Below are positions 31,680-42,296 of a DNA stretch of 61,487 nt, piece by piece (the first letter of the stretch is position 1; every line of letters starts with the position of its first letter). The DNA is taken from contig JAFIFV010000114.1 in assembly GCA_020831845.1 (NCBI GenBank), forward strand, positions 1 through 61,487. Reading direction: 5' to 3'. The notes beneath the pieces are model-generated. The model worked only from the letters and a program-made list of their open reading frames with translations, searched no databases and was not told the origin of the DNA. The position numbers and the translations under genes are program-made. The DNA is from Ectothiorhodospiraceae bacterium. GTDB taxonomy: Bacteria > Pseudomonadota > Gammaproteobacteria > Nitrococcales > Aquisalimonadaceae.

Positions 31680-34130
31680 ATGTCCCGCAGTGATCAGACG
31701 TCCGAGATCGTCCAGGAATCCATCACCGCCGCCCCGGTACTGCCGCTGCGCGACGTGGTGGTGTATCCGCACATGGTCATTCCGTTGTTCGTCGGACGGG
31801 AGAAGTCCATCAAGGCGCTGGAAGCGGCCATGGACGCCGACAAGAAAATCCTGCTGCTGGCCCAGAAGAGCGCCGACGTGGACGACCCCGGCGAGGACGA
31901 CCTCTACCGGCAGGGAACAGTGGCTACCATCCTGCAGATGCTGAAGCTGCCCGACGGCACCGTGAAGGTGCTGGTGGAGGGGCTTTATCGCGCGCAGCTG
32001 GTCAGCCTGGAAGATGCCGAGGATTTTCTTACCGCCCGCCTGGTCGTGCCGCCGGTGAAAGGCTACGAGGACGATCGCGAGGTGGAAGTCCTGGCACGCT
32101 CGGTCATGAGCCAGTTCGACCAGTACGTGAAGCTGAACAAGAAGGTGCCGCCGGAAATTCTCTCTTCCCTGGCCAGCATTGACGATCCGGGTCGCCTGGC
32201 AGACACCATTGCCGCGCACATGGCGCTGAAGATCGAAGGCAAGCAGACCGTGCTGGAGATTGACGACGTACGCGATCGTCTGGAGCATCTGCTGGGCCTG
32301 ATCGAAGGCGAGATCGATATCCTGCAGATCGAGAAGCGCATCCGCGGCCGCGTCAAGCAGCAGATGGAGAAGAGCCAGCGCGAGTACTACCTCAACGAGC
32401 AGGCCAAGGCCATCCAGAAGGAGCTGGGCGATCTCGAGGACGTGCCCAACGAAACCGAGGAACTCGAACAGAAGATCGAGCAGGCCGGCATGCCCAAGGA
32501 GGTCAAGTCCAAGGCCAAGACGGAACTGCGCAAGCTGCAGATGATGCAGCCGATGTCGGCTGAAGCCACGGTGGTCCGCAACTACATCGACTGGCTGGTT
32601 TCCGTACCCTGGAAGAAGCGCACCCGCGTACGGCTGGATCTCAAGAAGGCCGAGCAGGTGCTGGATGCCGATCACTACGGTCTGGAGAAGGTCAAGGAGC
32701 GGATCATCGAGTATCTCGCCGTGCAGAAGCGCGTCCGGAAGCTCAAGGGCCCGATCCTCTGCCTGGTGGGGCCTCCCGGCGTCGGCAAGACCTCGCTGGG
32801 CCAGTCCATCGCCCGTGCGACCAACAGGAAGTTCGTGCGCATGTCCCTGGGTGGTGTGCGGGACGAGGCCGAAATCCGTGGCCACCGCCGCACCTACATT
32901 GGTTCGCTGCCCGGCAAGATTGTCCAGAACCTGGCCAAGGCGGAAACGCGCAACCCGCTGTTCCTGCTGGACGAAATTGACAAGATGGCGATGGATTTCC
33001 GGGGAGACCCGGCGTCCGCGTTGCTGGAAGTGCTGGACCCGGAACAGAACTTCACCTTCAACGACCACTACCTGGAAGTGGATGTGGACCTGTCCGAGGT
33101 GCTGTTCGTCTGTACCGCCAACACGCTGAATATCCCGGCACCGCTGCTGGACCGGATGGAAGTGATCCGGCTGGCGGGCTATACCGAGGACGAAAAGACC
33201 AACATCGCCCAGGCCTACCTGCTGCCGAAGCAGCTGAAGGCCAATGGCCTGAAAGACTCCGAAGTGGACATCAGCGAGAACGCCATCCGGGACATCACGC
33301 GCTACTACACGCGTGAGGCCGGCGTGCGCGGTCTGGAGCGGGAAATCGCCAAGATCTGCCGCAAGGTGGTCAAGGAACTGGTGATGGAGCCGCGGGCCAA
33401 GAAGCTGATGGTGACCACGCAGAACCTGGACAAGTACCTGGGCGTGCGCAAGTTCCGCTACGGCATCGCCGAGGAAACCGATCAGGTTGGCCTGGTCACG
33501 GGCCTGGCCTGGACGGAGGTGGGCGGCGAGCTGCTCAACATCGAAGCCGCCATGGTGCCGGGCAAGGGCCGAATGACCCAGACTGGACAACTGGGCGAAG
33601 TCATGAAGGAGTCCATCCAGGCTGCGATGACGGTGGTTCGCAGCCGTGCGCGCAGCCTGGGGATCGAGCCGGACTTCCATCAGAACCAGGATATGCACAT
33701 CCACGTTCCGGAGGGTGCCATCCCGAAGGACGGTCCCAGTGCCGGTATCGGCATGTGCACCGCCATGGTCTCGGCCCTGACCGATATTCCGGTCAAGGCC
33801 ACGGTGGCGATGACCGGCGAGATCACGCTGCGCGGCGAGGTCTTGCCCATCGGCGGGCTCAAGGAGAAGCTGCTCGCGGCGCATCGCGGTGGTATCACCA
33901 CAGTCATTATCCCCGAGGAAAATCGCAAGGATCTCACGGAGATACCGAAGAACATCGTATCCAGGCTGGATGTGCGTCCAGTGCGCTGGATCGATGAAGT
34001 CCTGGAGATCGCCTTGCTTCGGGTGCCGACCCCGCTGCCCGAGAAGGACTCCACGGATGGCGACGAGGTGAGTGAGAAGAAGCGAGGCAGCCGGCGTTCC
34101 AAGAAGCAGGGCCCCGCACACGCGCATTGA
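31680..34130 (+). CDS. lon: ATP-dependent protease Lon
   Basis: Lon degrades misfolded and short-lived regulatory proteins. The 816-residue product has the LON substrate domain ([19 protein letters not shown]), a coiled linker, the AAA+ module ([28 protein letters not shown]) and the protease domain with the Ser in [15 protein letters not shown] and the Lys in [15 protein letters not shown] basic tail ([12 protein letters not shown]) ends the protein. Length is slightly above E. coli Lon (784) because of the tail. Confidence 0.98.
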   Translation: MSRSDQTSEIVQESITAAPVLPLRDVVVYPHMVIPLFVGREKSIKALEAAMDADKKILLLAQKSADVDDPGEDDLYRQGTVATILQMLKLPDGTVKVLVEGLYRAQLVSLEDAEDFLTARLVVPPVKGYEDDREVEVLARSVMSQFDQYVKLNKKVPPEILSSLASIDDPGRLADTIAAHMALKIEGKQTVLEIDDVRDRLEHLLGLIEGEIDILQIEKRIRGRVKQQMEKSQREYYLNEQAKAIQKELGDLEDVPNETEELEQKIEQAGMPKEVKSKAKTELRKLQMMQPMSAEATVVRNYIDWLVSVPWKKRTRVRLDLKKAEQVLDADHYGLEKVKERIIEYLAVQKRVRKLKGPILCLVGPPGVGKTSLGQSIARATNRKFVRMSLGGVRDEAEIRGHRRTYIGSLPGKIVQNLAKAETRNPLFLLDEIDKMAMDFRGDPASALLEVLDPEQNFTFNDHYLEVDVDLSEVLFVCTANTLNIPAPLLDRMEVIRLAGYTEDEKTNIAQAYLLPKQLKANGLKDSEVDISENAIRDITRYYTREAGVRGLEREIAKICRKVVKELVMEPRAKKLMVTTQNLDKYLGVRKFRYGIAEETDQVGLVTGLAWTEVGGELLNIEAAMVPGKGRMTQTGQLGEVMKESIQAAMTVVRSRARSLGIEPDFHQNQDMHIHVPEGAIPKDGPSAGIGMCTAMVSALTDIPVKATVAMTGEITLRGEVLPIGGLKEKLLAAHRGGITTVIIPEENRKDLTEIPKNIVSRLDVRPVRWIDEVLEIALLRVPTPLPEKDSTDGDEVSEKKRGSRRSKKQGPAHAH

Positions 34131-34191
34131 CACGGATTCCGCGTGCTTGCTATAACACGGCCTCATTGGCGGGCGCGTAACAGCGCCCGCC
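34127..34191 (+). promoter_or_regulatory. strong sigma-70 promoter and first leader hairpin upstream of hupB
   Basis: TTGACA (34127-34132, overlapping the lon stop) and TATAAC (34151-34156) are 18 bp apart. The predicted transcript has a leader of about 245 nt before hupB that opens with a perfect 9-bp hairpin, GGCGGGCGC and its complement around GTAACA (34168-34191). There is no T run after it. The rest of the leader is uncharacterised. Confidence 0.65.
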
Positions 34192-34407
34192 GGTCTGCGA
34201 GAAGCAGGGTCGGAAGCCAGCGGTTTTTCGACCGAATGATGAAGGCAACCAGGAACGGTTGTCATGACCGTCAGGCGGGGATTTCGGCAGCCGTGGAAAC
34301 TTACCGTGCGATGCCTTTCCGTCAATCCCTAAAGCTTGTACAGTAGGTCGCACGGTAACGATGGAAACCGTGGTGTCCACGCAGAACAACTCCAAGGGGA
34401 ATACAGG

Positions 34408-34680
34408 ATGAATAAATCGGAACTTATTGAAGCCGTCGCCCAGTCCGCCGACCTGTCCAAGGCTTCCGCCACCCGTGCAGTCGATGCCGTGGTTGAGGCG
34501 GTGACCAAAGCTCTGAAAGAGAATGACACGGTGAGCCTGGTTGGCTTCGGTACCTTCAGCGTGCGCGAGCGTGCCGCTCGCTCCGGTCGCAACCCGCGCA
34601 CCGGTGAAACGATCAAGATTTCTGCCAGCAAAGTCCCTTCTTTCAAGGCTGGCAAAGCGCTAAAGGATGCCGTAAACTAG
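34408..34680 (+). CDS. hupB: DNA-binding protein HU-beta
   Basis: HU is a histone-like dimer that bends DNA. The 90-residue product [18 protein letters not shown]... has the family core [20 protein letters not shown] and [21 protein letters not shown]. The position after lon supports hupB rather than hupA or ihf. AAGGGGAATACAGG provides the ribosome site. tRNA-Val follows after 17 bp and may be co-transcribed. Confidence 0.96.
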   Translation: MNKSELIEAVAQSADLSKASATRAVDAVVEAVTKALKENDTVSLVGFGTFSVRERAARSGRNPRTGETIKISASKVPSFKAGKALKDAVN

Positions 34681-34697
34681 CGCCTCCTTGAAACGAG

Positions 34698-34773
34698 GGG
34701 TGGTTAGCTCAGCTGGTAGAGCGTCGCCCTTACAAGGCGAATGTCGGGGGTTCGATCCCCTCACCACCCACCA
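34698..34773 (+). tRNA. tRNA-Val(TAC)
   Basis: The acceptor GGGTGGT pairs with ACCACCC, followed by A and an encoded CCA. The anticodon loop CTTACAA in a TCGCC/GGCGA stem gives TAC. Confidence 0.96.
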
Positions 34774-34788
34774 GATGGTGAAAAATTC

Positions 34789-34865
34789 GGAGCGGTAGTT
34801 CAGTTGGTTAGAATACCGGCCTGTCACGCCGGGGGTCGCGGGTTCGAGTCCCGTCCGCTCCGCCA
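34789..34865 (+). tRNA. tRNA-Asp(GTC)
   Basis: The acceptor GGAGCGG pairs with CCGCTCC, followed by G and an encoded CCA. The anticodon loop CTGTCAC in a CCGGC/GCCGG stem gives GTC. A queuosine substrate. Confidence 0.96.
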
Positions 34866-34873
34866 GATCGTTA

Positions 34874-34897
34874 AAAAGGCGCCTTCGGGCGCCTTTT
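34874..34897 (+). terminator. terminator after tRNA-Asp
   Basis: AAAAGGCGCC-TTCG-GGCGCCTTTT is a perfect stem with a UUCG tetraloop and a T-rich tail (TTTTGCTTTTT). It ends the hupB-tRNA transcript. Confidence 0.9.
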
Positions 34898-34936
34898 GCT
34901 TTTTCCCCTCCCCAGAGTCCCACAGCGTGATGATGC

Positions 34937-34960
34937 CCGTATGACCGTATGACCGTATGA
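34937..34960 (+). repeat. three tandem copies of CCGTATGA
   Basis: The 8-bp unit CCGTATGA is repeated exactly three times in the gap between the tRNA terminator and ppiD. It is too short for a CRISPR or known structured element. It may be a slippage tract or a binding-site array. Confidence 0.7.
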
Positions 34961-35132
34961 GTCGATATTGATCGGTCAGGATTCGCCTTGCGCTTCCGGG
35001 ATAGCTAGAATGTCTGGCTGCCGGTCAGGGAAGCGCCGTTTACGGAATGCAGTGCGTTCACGCCCGGCACCACCTGACCGGATTGACGATTGCCCGGGAT
35101 GCCGGGGTATTTAACAGAGGAACAGGGGCGAC

Positions 35133-37043
35133 ATGCTGCTTGCCATCAGAGAGCACGTTAGGGGCTGGCTGGCCTGGATTATCATCATTCTCATCGGAGC
35201 TGCCTTTGCGCTGGTGGGTTTGTCCAGCTACATGGGGCCCAGCGGCGGCGGGCAGGTCGTGGCCGAGGTCAATGGCGCGGACATCACCAGGGACCAGCTC
35301 GATCGTGCGTTCAGCCAACGCCGTACCATGTACGAGCAGATGTACCAGGGTGAGTTGCCGCGCTCGTTGCAGGACCAGTTGCGGCGCGATGCGCTGGACG
35401 AACTGATTACCGAGCACCTGGTGCGGGAGTTCGTCAGCACCCGTGGGTTCCGTCTGAGCGACCAGGATCTGGGCGCACTGATCCGCGCCGACCAGCGCTT
35501 CCACGTGGACGGCCGATTCTCCCCCGAGCAGTACCGGCGGATGCTGAGCCAGCAGGGCTTCAGCACCGATCGTTTCGAGCAGATGATGCGTCAGCAGGCG
35601 CTGATGGAACAGCTCTCGGAGCTATTCAGCGACACGGCGCTGGTCACGGACAGGGATCTGGAGCGCGCCGTCGCGTTGCGCCACCAGGAGCGGGATCTGC
35701 GTTTTGCACGCATTTCGTACCAGGCCTATGTGGACGAGGTGGAGGTGACAGATGACGAGATCTCCGAGTTCTACGAGCAGAACCGGGACGAGTTCCAGTC
35801 CACGGAGCGCGTGCGTGTCGAATACGTGATGCTGGAGCGGGATGCGCTGATCGAGCAGCTCGAGATTTCCGATCAGGACATCGAAGAGCGTTTCGAGCGC
35901 GTCCGCGGCCGGTTCGTGGAAGAGGAAAGCCGGACCGCGCGCCATATCCTGATCCGTGCCCCCGAAGGTGCGGAAGAGGAAAGGGCGCAGGCGCGAGAGC
36001 AGGTGCAAGAGTTGCGTCAGCGTATCGAGGACGGAGAGTCCTTCGGTGATCTCGCTCGCGAGTATTCCGACGATACCGGCTCGGCCCGTGAGGGTGGCAG
36101 TCTGGGCCGCGTGGAACGTGGCCTGATGGTGGAGCCGTTCGAAGACGCGCTGTTCGCGCTGGAGGACGAAGGCGCGATGTCCGAGCCGGTGGAAACCCGG
36201 TTCGGTGTGCATCTCATTCAGCTCGACCGGATTCACGGTGGTGACGAGGTCAGCCTGGAAGACGTGCGCGATGAAGTGCGCCAGGAGTTGGCCGAGGAAC
36301 GCGTGGAGCGGGAACTGTTCGATCGTCGCAGCAGGCTGGAGGAGATGGCCTTCGACTGGGCGGACAGCCTGGAGCCGGCGGCGGAGGAGCTCGGCCTGGA
36401 GATCCGTGAGTCAGACTGGTTCTCGCGTCAGGGCGGGGAGGGTATCGCCTCCGAAGAGGCCGTGGTGCGAGCGGCATTTGGCGGGGAGGTGCTCGAAGCA
36501 CAGCAGAACAGCGACGTGCTGGAACTCGAAGGAGGCCGCTTCGTGGTGATCCGCATCGCCGATCACGAGCCTCGCGAGACGCTGGCGCTGGATGAGGTGC
36601 GCGACGACATCGAGCAGCATCTGCGGTCGCGGAAGGCGTTTGATCTCGCCCGCGAGCGTGCGGACAACGTGCTCGCCGGCCTGCGTGACGGTGGCGATTT
36701 CTCCGAGCTGGCCGGGGATGCGCCGGAGATGGAGCTGGAAGAGGCTGGTTTCGTCAAACGTGACGCCAGCTACCCGCGGCCACTGCTGCGTGAAGCCTTC
36801 CGCCTGGGCAAGCCCGGGGAGGACGAAGCCGTGTATGGTGTGGTTGACCTGGGTGACGGCAGTCTGGCCGTGCTGCAGGTGAACGCGGTGCGTGATGGCA
36901 ACCTGGAAGAACTGGACGACGAGGCGGTAGCCGGGGAGCGCCGGCGCCTGCGCGAACTGGCCACCGAGGCCTCCATCCAGGATTTCCTGAGTCAGCTTCG
37001 TCAGGATGCCGACGTCCGCATCCACGAGGAACGCTTTCTCTAG
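35133..37043 (+). CDS. ppiD: periplasmic folding chaperone PpiD (SurA/parvulin family)
   Basis: PpiD is anchored at the inner membrane beside SecYEG and helps newly exported proteins. The 636-residue product has a single N-terminal helix (about 12-34, LAWIIIILIGAAFALVGLSS), a SurA_N-like helical domain (about 45-180) and a parvulin domain (about 265-365, from RTARHILIRAPEGAEEE to FGVHLIQLDRIH). A long acidic C-terminal region follows. The protein is unusually acidic overall, as in salt-adapted organisms; that link is inference. The gene follows the tRNA terminator by 235 bp. Confidence 0.93.
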   Translation: MLLAIREHVRGWLAWIIIILIGAAFALVGLSSYMGPSGGGQVVAEVNGADITRDQLDRAFSQRRTMYEQMYQGELPRSLQDQLRRDALDELITEHLVREFVSTRGFRLSDQDLGALIRADQRFHVDGRFSPEQYRRMLSQQGFSTDRFEQMMRQQALMEQLSELFSDTALVTDRDLERAVALRHQERDLRFARISYQAYVDEVEVTDDEISEFYEQNRDEFQSTERVRVEYVMLERDALIEQLEISDQDIEERFERVRGRFVEEESRTARHILIRAPEGAEEERAQAREQVQELRQRIEDGESFGDLAREYSDDTGSAREGGSLGRVERGLMVEPFEDALFALEDEGAMSEPVETRFGVHLIQLDRIHGGDEVSLEDVRDEVRQELAEERVERELFDRRSRLEEMAFDWADSLEPAAEELGLEIRESDWFSRQGGEGIASEEAVVRAAFGGEVLEAQQNSDVLELEGGRFVVIRIADHEPRETLALDEVRDDIEQHLRSRKAFDLARERADNVLAGLRDGGDFSELAGDAPEMELEEAGFVKRDASYPRPLLREAFRLGKPGEDEAVYGVVDLGDGSLAVLQVNAVRDGNLEELDDEAVAGERRRLRELATEASIQDFLSQLRQDADVRIHEERFL

Positions 37044-37063
37044 ATCCGCCTGCTTGGTCACAC

Positions 37064-37093
37064 AAAAAAACGGGCCCCGTGGGGCCCGTTTTT
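37064..37093. terminator. bidirectional terminator between ppiD and fabI
   Basis: AAAAAAACGGGCCCC-GT-GGGGCCCGTTTTT is a strong hairpin with A and T runs on both sides, ending the convergent ppiD and fabI transcripts. Confidence 0.9.
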
Positions 37094-37113
37094 CGTTGCT
37101 GCAGCTGCTGCGC

Positions 37114-37908
37114 CTATTCCTCGATGCTGTCCAGCCCGGGCAGGCCAACCATGTGGAAGCCGCTGTCCACGTGGATGACCTCACCGGTTACCCCGCGGGC
37201 CAGATCCGAGCACAGGAAGGCCGCCACATTGCCCACTTCTTCCGTGGTGACATTGCGCTTCAGCGGGGCTGAACGAGCGTTGTACTCCAGCATGCGCCGG
37301 AAGCTGCCGATGCCGGCAGCGGCCAGCGTCTTGATCGGGCCGGCGGACAGTCCGTTCACGCGAATGCCCTGGGCCCCCAGATCATAGGCCATGTAGCGCA
37401 CACTGGCTTCCAGCGACGCCTTGGCGGGTCCCATGACGTTATAGGAGGGCAGTGCCCGTTCCGCGCCCAGATAGGTCATGGTCAGCAGCGCCGCCTCCTC
37501 GCTCATCATCGGGCGCAAGGCCTTGGCCAGCGCGACGAAGCTGTAGGCGCTGATGTCGTGGGCCATGCGGTAGCCTTCGCGGGTGGTGTTGTCCACGTAG
37601 GAGCCTTTCAGCTCTTCCTGGGGGGCGAAGGCGATGGAATGGATAATGATATCCACCGAGTCCCAGTGCTTTTTCAGTTCACCGCCCAGGTTGTCGAAAT
37701 CCTCGTCCCGGCCGACGTCCAGCGGCAGCACAATGTTGCTGCCCAGCTCGCCTGCGAGTTTCTCAACGCGGGGCTTGAGCTTGTCGCCCAGGTAGGTGAA
37801 TGCCAGTTCCGCGCCTTCCCGCTGCATGGCCTGCGCAACACCCCAGGCAATCGAGCGGTTGCTGGCGATGCCGGTGATCAACGCCTTCTTGTTGGCAAGA
37901 AATCCCAT
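37114..37908 (-). CDS. fabI: enoyl-[acyl-carrier-protein] reductase FabI
   Basis: FabI is the NADH-dependent short-chain-dehydrogenase-like enzyme that completes each fatty-acid elongation round; it is the triclosan and isoniazid-type target family. The 264-residue product has [19 protein letters not shown] at the N terminus, the catalytic Tyr...Lys pattern [20 protein letters not shown], and the substrate loop [14 protein letters not shown]. Single minus-strand gene, convergent with ppiD and divergent from the yej operon. Confidence 0.97.
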   Translation of the reverse strand: MGFLANKKALITGIASNRSIAWGVAQAMQREGAELAFTYLGDKLKPRVEKLAGELGSNIVLPLDVGRDEDFDNLGGELKKHWDSVDIIIHSIAFAPQEELKGSYVDNTTREGYRMAHDISAYSFVALAKALRPMMSEEAALLTMTYLGAERALPSYNVMGPAKASLEASVRYMAYDLGAQGIRVNGLSAGPIKTLAAAGIGSFRRMLEYNARSAPLKRNVTTEEVGNVAAFLCSDLARGVTGEVIHVDSGFHMVGLPGLDSIEE

Positions 37909-38222
37909 CGTGCGTCTCCGTTTTACTGTTCAGGTCAGAACGCGGGAGAACATCGACCACTCCCACGGCCGCGCGCGATAGTGGCTCGCGCAGTGGCGGG
38001 AATCGGGTCGTGTTTCCCATGCCGTGAAACCCAGACGGCCTTAGCCCGTCTAACACGCATGTGTGAGTGCCACACTGCCGCGGACTATAACGTATTCGCG
38101 CCCGGTTTTCCGGTTTCAGCGATGGCGTGGTGGTGGGGGATTCGCGCAGCGCGCTGGCACAGAGTGTGAGAAGGTTAGTACCATCCAAGCAGCCGTTCAC
38201 TATCAGGGGAGCATCGGTGTTA
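37909..38222. other. fabI-yejA divergent intergenic region
   Basis: No gene seen. Both genes must start here in opposite directions. A TATAAC hexamer at 38086-38091 and its reverse-strand reading TATAGT are -10-like, but I find no well-spaced -35 for either. AGGGGAG at 38205-38211 is the ribosome site for the yejA homologue. Confidence 0.4.
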
Positions 38223-40010
38223 ATGGGTAATCTGCGCATGCAGTGGGGTCTGGTTCTGGCCCTGGGATTCGGAAGCGCGGTCGCCGCGGAACAGCATGGC
38301 ATGGCGCTGCACGGGGACCTGAAGTATGGTCCGGAATTCGAGCACTTCGACTACGTCAATCCCGATGCCCCCAAGGGCGGATCTGTTCGTCTGGCCGCCC
38401 AGGGCAGTACCTATGACAACCTGAACCCGTTCCTCCTGCGCGGTATTTCGCCGGCCGGTATCGGCCAGGTTTTCGACACGCTGACCACCCAGTCCTCCGA
38501 TGAACCGTTTTCCGAGTACGGCCTCATTGCCGAGTCAATGGCCGTGGCCGAAGACTACAGCTGGGTGCGTTTCACTCTGCGGGCGGAAGCGCGCTTCCAC
38601 GATGGCGAGCCGATCACGCCCGAGGATGTGATCTGGACGTTCGAGACGCTGAAGGAAAAAGGGCATCCGCACTACCGGGTCTACTACAACGACGTGGAGC
38701 GTGCGGAACAGGTGGGCGAGCGTGCCGTGAAATTCCATTTTGCGGTGGATAACAACGCGGAGCTGCCGTTGATCATCGGCCAGTTGCCGGTGCTGCCGCG
38801 CCACTACTGGGAAGACCGCGACTTCGCCCGCACCACCATGGAGCCGCCACTGGGCAGCGGCCCCTACCGCATCGAACGGGTGGATCCCGGTCGCAGCATC
38901 ACCTACCACCGGGTCGAAGACTACTGGGCCGCCGATCTGCCGGTGAACCGCGGGCGGCATAATTTCGACCGTATCCGCTACGATTACTACCGCGACACCA
39001 CGGTCGCGCTGGAAGCCTTCAAGGCCGGCGAATACGACTTCCGGGTGGAGAACATCGCGCGTAACTGGGCCACCCAGTACGATATAGCGGCGGTGCGCAA
39101 CGGTGAGATGATCCTGGAGGAAATCGAGCACGACATCCCCACCGGCATGCAGGCGTATTTCTTCAATATCCGACGCGAGATCTTCCAGGATCCGCGGGTG
39201 AGGAAGGCGCTGGGCTATGCCTTCGACTACGAATGGACCAACCGCACGCTGTTCAACGATTCCTACACGCGCACCACCAGCTATTTCTCCAATTCGGAAC
39301 TTGCCTCCTCGGGCTTGCCCGGAGAGGCCGAGCTGGTCTTCCTGGAGCCGTTCCGGGACGAACTCCCCGAGGCGCTGTTCGAGCGGGAGTACACGCCGCC
39401 CACCACGGATGGCTCCGGTGGGCTGCGTGGCAATCTGCGCCGTGCCTTCGAACTGCTGGCGGAGGCCGGCTGGCAGGTGCAGGACAATCGGCTGACGCAC
39501 ACCGAAACCGGGCGCGAGATGCGGTTCACCATTCTGTTGGACAACCCGACCTTCGAGCGGGTGACGCTGCCCTTCGTGCGTAATCTGGAGCAGTTGGGCA
39601 TCCAGGCGCGCGTGCGCACCGTGGACACCTCGCAATACCAGAACCGCATGGACAGCTTCGATTTCGATATGACCGTGCAGCTTATCGGGCAGTCGCAGTC
39701 GCCGGGCAACGAACAGCGCAACTACTGGAGCTGCGCGGCCGCTGAAACCGACGGCAGCCGCAACTACAGCGGCATCTGCGATCCTGTGATCGACGAACTG
39801 ATCGAGCGTGTGATCTACGCCACCGACCGGGACGAGCTGGTCAATGCCACGCGCGCCCTGGATCGCGTGCTGCTCTGGGGGCACTACGTGATTCCCCAGT
39901 GGCATGTGAATACTTTCCGCATCGCCTACTGGAACAAGTTCGAGCGGCCTCCCATCTCGCCGGACTTTGCCCTGGGCTTTGACACCTGGTGGCACAAGGA
40001 CGCCGAGTAG
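38223..40010 (+). CDS. yejA: peptide ABC transporter substrate-binding protein (YejA-like, SBP_bac_5)
   Basis: This is the periplasmic binding protein of an oligopeptide importer. The 595-residue product has a signal peptide ([17 protein letters not shown]) and the SBP_bac_5 fold beginning at [38 protein letters not shown] and [19 protein letters not shown] are typical of YejA rather than OppA or DppA. ATG 38223 is used; an in-frame GTG at 38217 has better spacing to AGGGGAG and could be the true start. The stop overlaps the GTG of the permease gene (TAGTG). E. coli YejABEF imports microcin C; the native substrate is unknown. Confidence 0.9.
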   Translation: MGNLRMQWGLVLALGFGSAVAAEQHGMALHGDLKYGPEFEHFDYVNPDAPKGGSVRLAAQGSTYDNLNPFLLRGISPAGIGQVFDTLTTQSSDEPFSEYGLIAESMAVAEDYSWVRFTLRAEARFHDGEPITPEDVIWTFETLKEKGHPHYRVYYNDVERAEQVGERAVKFHFAVDNNAELPLIIGQLPVLPRHYWEDRDFARTTMEPPLGSGPYRIERVDPGRSITYHRVEDYWAADLPVNRGRHNFDRIRYDYYRDTTVALEAFKAGEYDFRVENIARNWATQYDIAAVRNGEMILEEIEHDIPTGMQAYFFNIRREIFQDPRVRKALGYAFDYEWTNRTLFNDSYTRTTSYFSNSELASSGLPGEAELVFLEPFRDELPEALFEREYTPPTTDGSGGLRGNLRRAFELLAEAGWQVQDNRLTHTETGREMRFTILLDNPTFERVTLPFVRNLEQLGIQARVRTVDTSQYQNRMDSFDFDMTVQLIGQSQSPGNEQRNYWSCAAAETDGSRNYSGICDPVIDELIERVIYATDRDELVNATRALDRVLLWGHYVIPQWHVNTFRIAYWNKFERPPISPDFALGFDTWWHKDAE

Positions 40011-41113
40011 TGCTCAGCTACGTCCTCCGACGACTGCTGCTCATGATCCCCACGTTGCTGGGGATCATGATCATCAACTTCGTCATCGTCCAGGTCGCCC
40101 CCGGCGGGCCCGTGGAGCGCGTGATTGCGCAGATCCAGGGACAGGCGGTGGACAGCACCGCCCGTTTCACCGGCACCGCCGGCGGTGAAACTGGCGAGGC
40201 GGCGCGCTACCTCCAGACCGGCGGTGACGAATCCTATCGCGGGGCGCGAGGCCTGCCGCCTGACCTGGTGGAAGAACTGGAGCGCATGTACGGCTTCGAC
40301 CGCCCGGCGCACGAGCGCTTCGTGCTGATGCTGGGCAACTACATCCGGCTGGATTTCGGCGACAGCTTCTACCAGGACCGCTCGGTGATACAGCTCATCA
40401 TCGACAAGCTGCCGGTGTCGATCTCGCTGGGGCTGTGGACCACGCTGCTGGTGTACCTCATTTCCATCCCGCTGGGCATTCGCAAAGCCGTCCACGATGG
40501 CAGCCGTTTCGACTTCTGGACCTCGGCCGTGGTGTTCGTCGGTTTCGCCATACCCAGCTTTCTGTTCGCCATCCTGCTCATCGTGCTGTTCGCCGGCGGC
40601 AGCTTCTGGGACCTGTTCCCGTTGCGTGGCCTGGTCTCGGAGAACTGGGAAGAGCTGTCCTGGCCCATGCGCATACTGGACTACTTCCACCACATCGCGC
40701 TGCCGGTGCTGGCACTGGTGATCGGCGGCTTCGCCGGCCTCACCATGCTCACCAAGAACTCCTTCCTGGAGGAGATCAACAAGCAGTACGTGATGACGGC
40801 GCGGGCCAAGGGCGCCGCCGAGAACAGGGTCCTGTACGGCCACGTGTTCCGTAACGCCATGCTGGTGGTCATTGCCGGTTTCCCGGCTGCGTTCCTGGGG
40901 ATCCTGTTCACCGGTTCGCTGCTGATCGAGGTGATCTTCTCGCTGGACGGTCTGGGACTGCTGGGCTTCGAGGCGGTCATCAACCGCGACTACCCGGTGG
41001 TGTTCGGCACGCTGTTCATCTTCACGCTGCTCGGACTGGGCCTGAACCTGATCGGTGACCTGATGTACGTCGCCATCGACCCGAGAATCGACTTTGAAAG
41101 GCGGGAGGGGTAG
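40010..41113 (+). CDS. yejB: peptide ABC transporter permease YejB
   Basis: YejB is an inner-membrane permease with six predicted helices. The 367-residue product starts at GTG 40010, giving the family N terminus [20 protein letters not shown]. It has the conserved long periplasmic loop after the first helix and the EAA-type coupling loop [42 protein letters not shown] near the end is typical of DppB/YejB. An upstream open frame to 39989 is not used because it would overlap yejA deeply. Confidence 0.95.
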   Translation: MLSYVLRRLLLMIPTLLGIMIINFVIVQVAPGGPVERVIAQIQGQAVDSTARFTGTAGGETGEAARYLQTGGDESYRGARGLPPDLVEELERMYGFDRPAHERFVLMLGNYIRLDFGDSFYQDRSVIQLIIDKLPVSISLGLWTTLLVYLISIPLGIRKAVHDGSRFDFWTSAVVFVGFAIPSFLFAILLIVLFAGGSFWDLFPLRGLVSENWEELSWPMRILDYFHHIALPVLALVIGGFAGLTMLTKNSFLEEINKQYVMTARAKGAAENRVLYGHVFRNAMLVVIAGFPAAFLGILFTGSLLIEVIFSLDGLGLLGFEAVINRDYPVVFGTLFIFTLLGLGLNLIGDLMYVAIDPRIDFERREG

Positions 41114-41264
41114 TGCTTCATCAAGATGCCATATGCCGCACCGAGAGGTCATGGACTGTGTTGCTCCGTCGGGCGAGGACGATGGCGATTGCCGGCGAGG
41201 CGCGGCTTGCCATGAACGCTGACAAGCCATCTGAATGCGAACATTGCACGTTCACGGAGCACCC
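41114..41264 (+). repeat. yejB-yejE gap with a fragment resembling the 300-bp element interior
   Basis: The yej genes otherwise overlap or abut, yet 151 bp separate yejB and yejE. Bases around 41189-41217 read GCGATTGCCGGCGAGGCGCG followed by GCTTGCC. The interior of the 56.4-kb element reads GCCATTGCCGGCGAGTCGCG followed by CCTTGCC, about 25 of 29 bases alike. No terminal repeat is recognisable here. It is likely an old remnant or a related repeat; chance similarity is possible. Confidence 0.3.
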
Positions 41265-42296
41265 GTGAGTCCTATCAACCGTCGCCGCTGGCAGCAGTTC
41301 AAGGCCAATCGTCGTGGCTGGTGGTCGCTGTGGATCTTCCTGGTGTTGTTCGTCCTGAGCCTGGGCGCGGATTTCCTGGCTAACGACCGGCCGCTGCTTA
41401 TCCACTATGACGGCGGCTGGTATACGCCCATGTTCCAGGTCTATCCGGAAACGACGTTCGGCGGTTTCTTTCCCACCGAAGCGGACTATCGGCATGCGGA
41501 AGTCCAGGAACTGATCGAGGAGAAGGGCTGGATTCTCTGGCCGCCCATCCGCTACAGCTACCAGACAGTGAATTTCAACCTGGAGCATGCGGCGCCGGCA
41601 CCGCCGTCGACCGAGCACTGGCTGGGTACCGACGATCAGGCGCGGGACGTCATGGCGCGGCTGATCTACGGCTTCCGGATCTCGGTGCTGTTCGGTCTGG
41701 CACTGACCATCGCCAGCTCCATCATCGGCATCATGGCCGGAGCGGTGCAGGGGTACTTCGGAGGCTGGCTCGATCTGCTGGCGCAACGTTTCATCGAGAT
41801 CTGGAACGGGCTGCCAGTGCTCTATCTGCTGATCATCATGGCCAGTTTCGTGGAGCCCAGCTTCTGGTGGCTGCTGCTGATCATGCTGCTGTTCTCGTGG
41901 ACGGCGCTGGTGGCCGTGGTGCGGGCGGAATTCCTGAAGGTGCGCAATTTCGAATACGTGAAGGCGGCCAAGGCGCTGGGGGTTCCCGACCGCACCATCA
42001 TCTTCCGCCACGTACTGCCGAATGCCATGGTGGCCACGCTCACCTTCGTGCCGTTCATTCTCAGCGGCTCCATCACCACGCTGACGGCCCTGGATTTCCT
42101 GGGTTTCGGTCTGCCGCCGGGCTCGGCCTCGCTGGGCGAGCTGCTGGCCCAGGCCAAGGCCAATCTGCACGCGCCGTGGCTGGGCATCACTGCGTTCATG
42201 GTGCTGGCGGTGATGCTGACCCTGCTGATTTTCATTGGCGAGGCAGTGCGCGACGCCTTCGATCCTCGCAAGACATTCGGACAGGTGCGGGCATGA
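41265..42296 (+). CDS. yejE: peptide ABC transporter permease YejE
   Basis: YejE is the second permease of the importer. The 343-residue product has the YejE signature NRRGWWSLWIFLVLFVLSLG, a large periplasmic loop, and the EAA-like loop FEYVKAAKALGVPDRTIIFR. The end (FIGEAVRDAFDPRKTFG) matches E. coli YejE closely. I chose GTG 41265, which has GGAG 5 bp upstream and gives SPINRRRW at the start as in homologues; ATG 41235 is the alternative. The stop overlaps the yejF ATG (ATGA). Confidence 0.94.
   Translation: MSPINRRRWQQFKANRRGWWSLWIFLVLFVLSLGADFLANDRPLLIHYDGGWYTPMFQVYPETTFGGFFPTEADYRHAEVQELIEEKGWILWPPIRYSYQTVNFNLEHAAPAPPSTEHWLGTDDQARDVMARLIYGFRISVLFGLALTIASSIIGIMAGAVQGYFGGWLDLLAQRFIEIWNGLPVLYLLIIMASFVEPSFWWLLLIMLLFSWTALVAVVRAEFLKVRNFEYVKAAKALGVPDRTIIFRHVLPNAMVATLTFVPFILSGSITTLTALDFLGFGLPPGSASLGELLAQAKANLHAPWLGITAFMVLAVMLTLLIFIGEAVRDAFDPRKTFGQVRA

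Noticed and set aside
31539..34325. A 928-codon open frame on the minus strand opposite lon
   Set aside because: It mirrors lon, whose plus-strand product is a complete Lon protease. The antisense product has no family resemblance and a His/Leu/Gln-rich composition typical of a shadow frame in GC-rich DNA.
34937..34960. A minimal CRISPR
   Set aside because: The unit is 8 bp with no spacers; CRISPR repeats are longer and separated by unique spacers.
38127..38222. An N-terminal extension of the YejA homologue
   Set aside because: The extension precedes the signal peptide and would bury it; the ribosome site is at 38205-38211.
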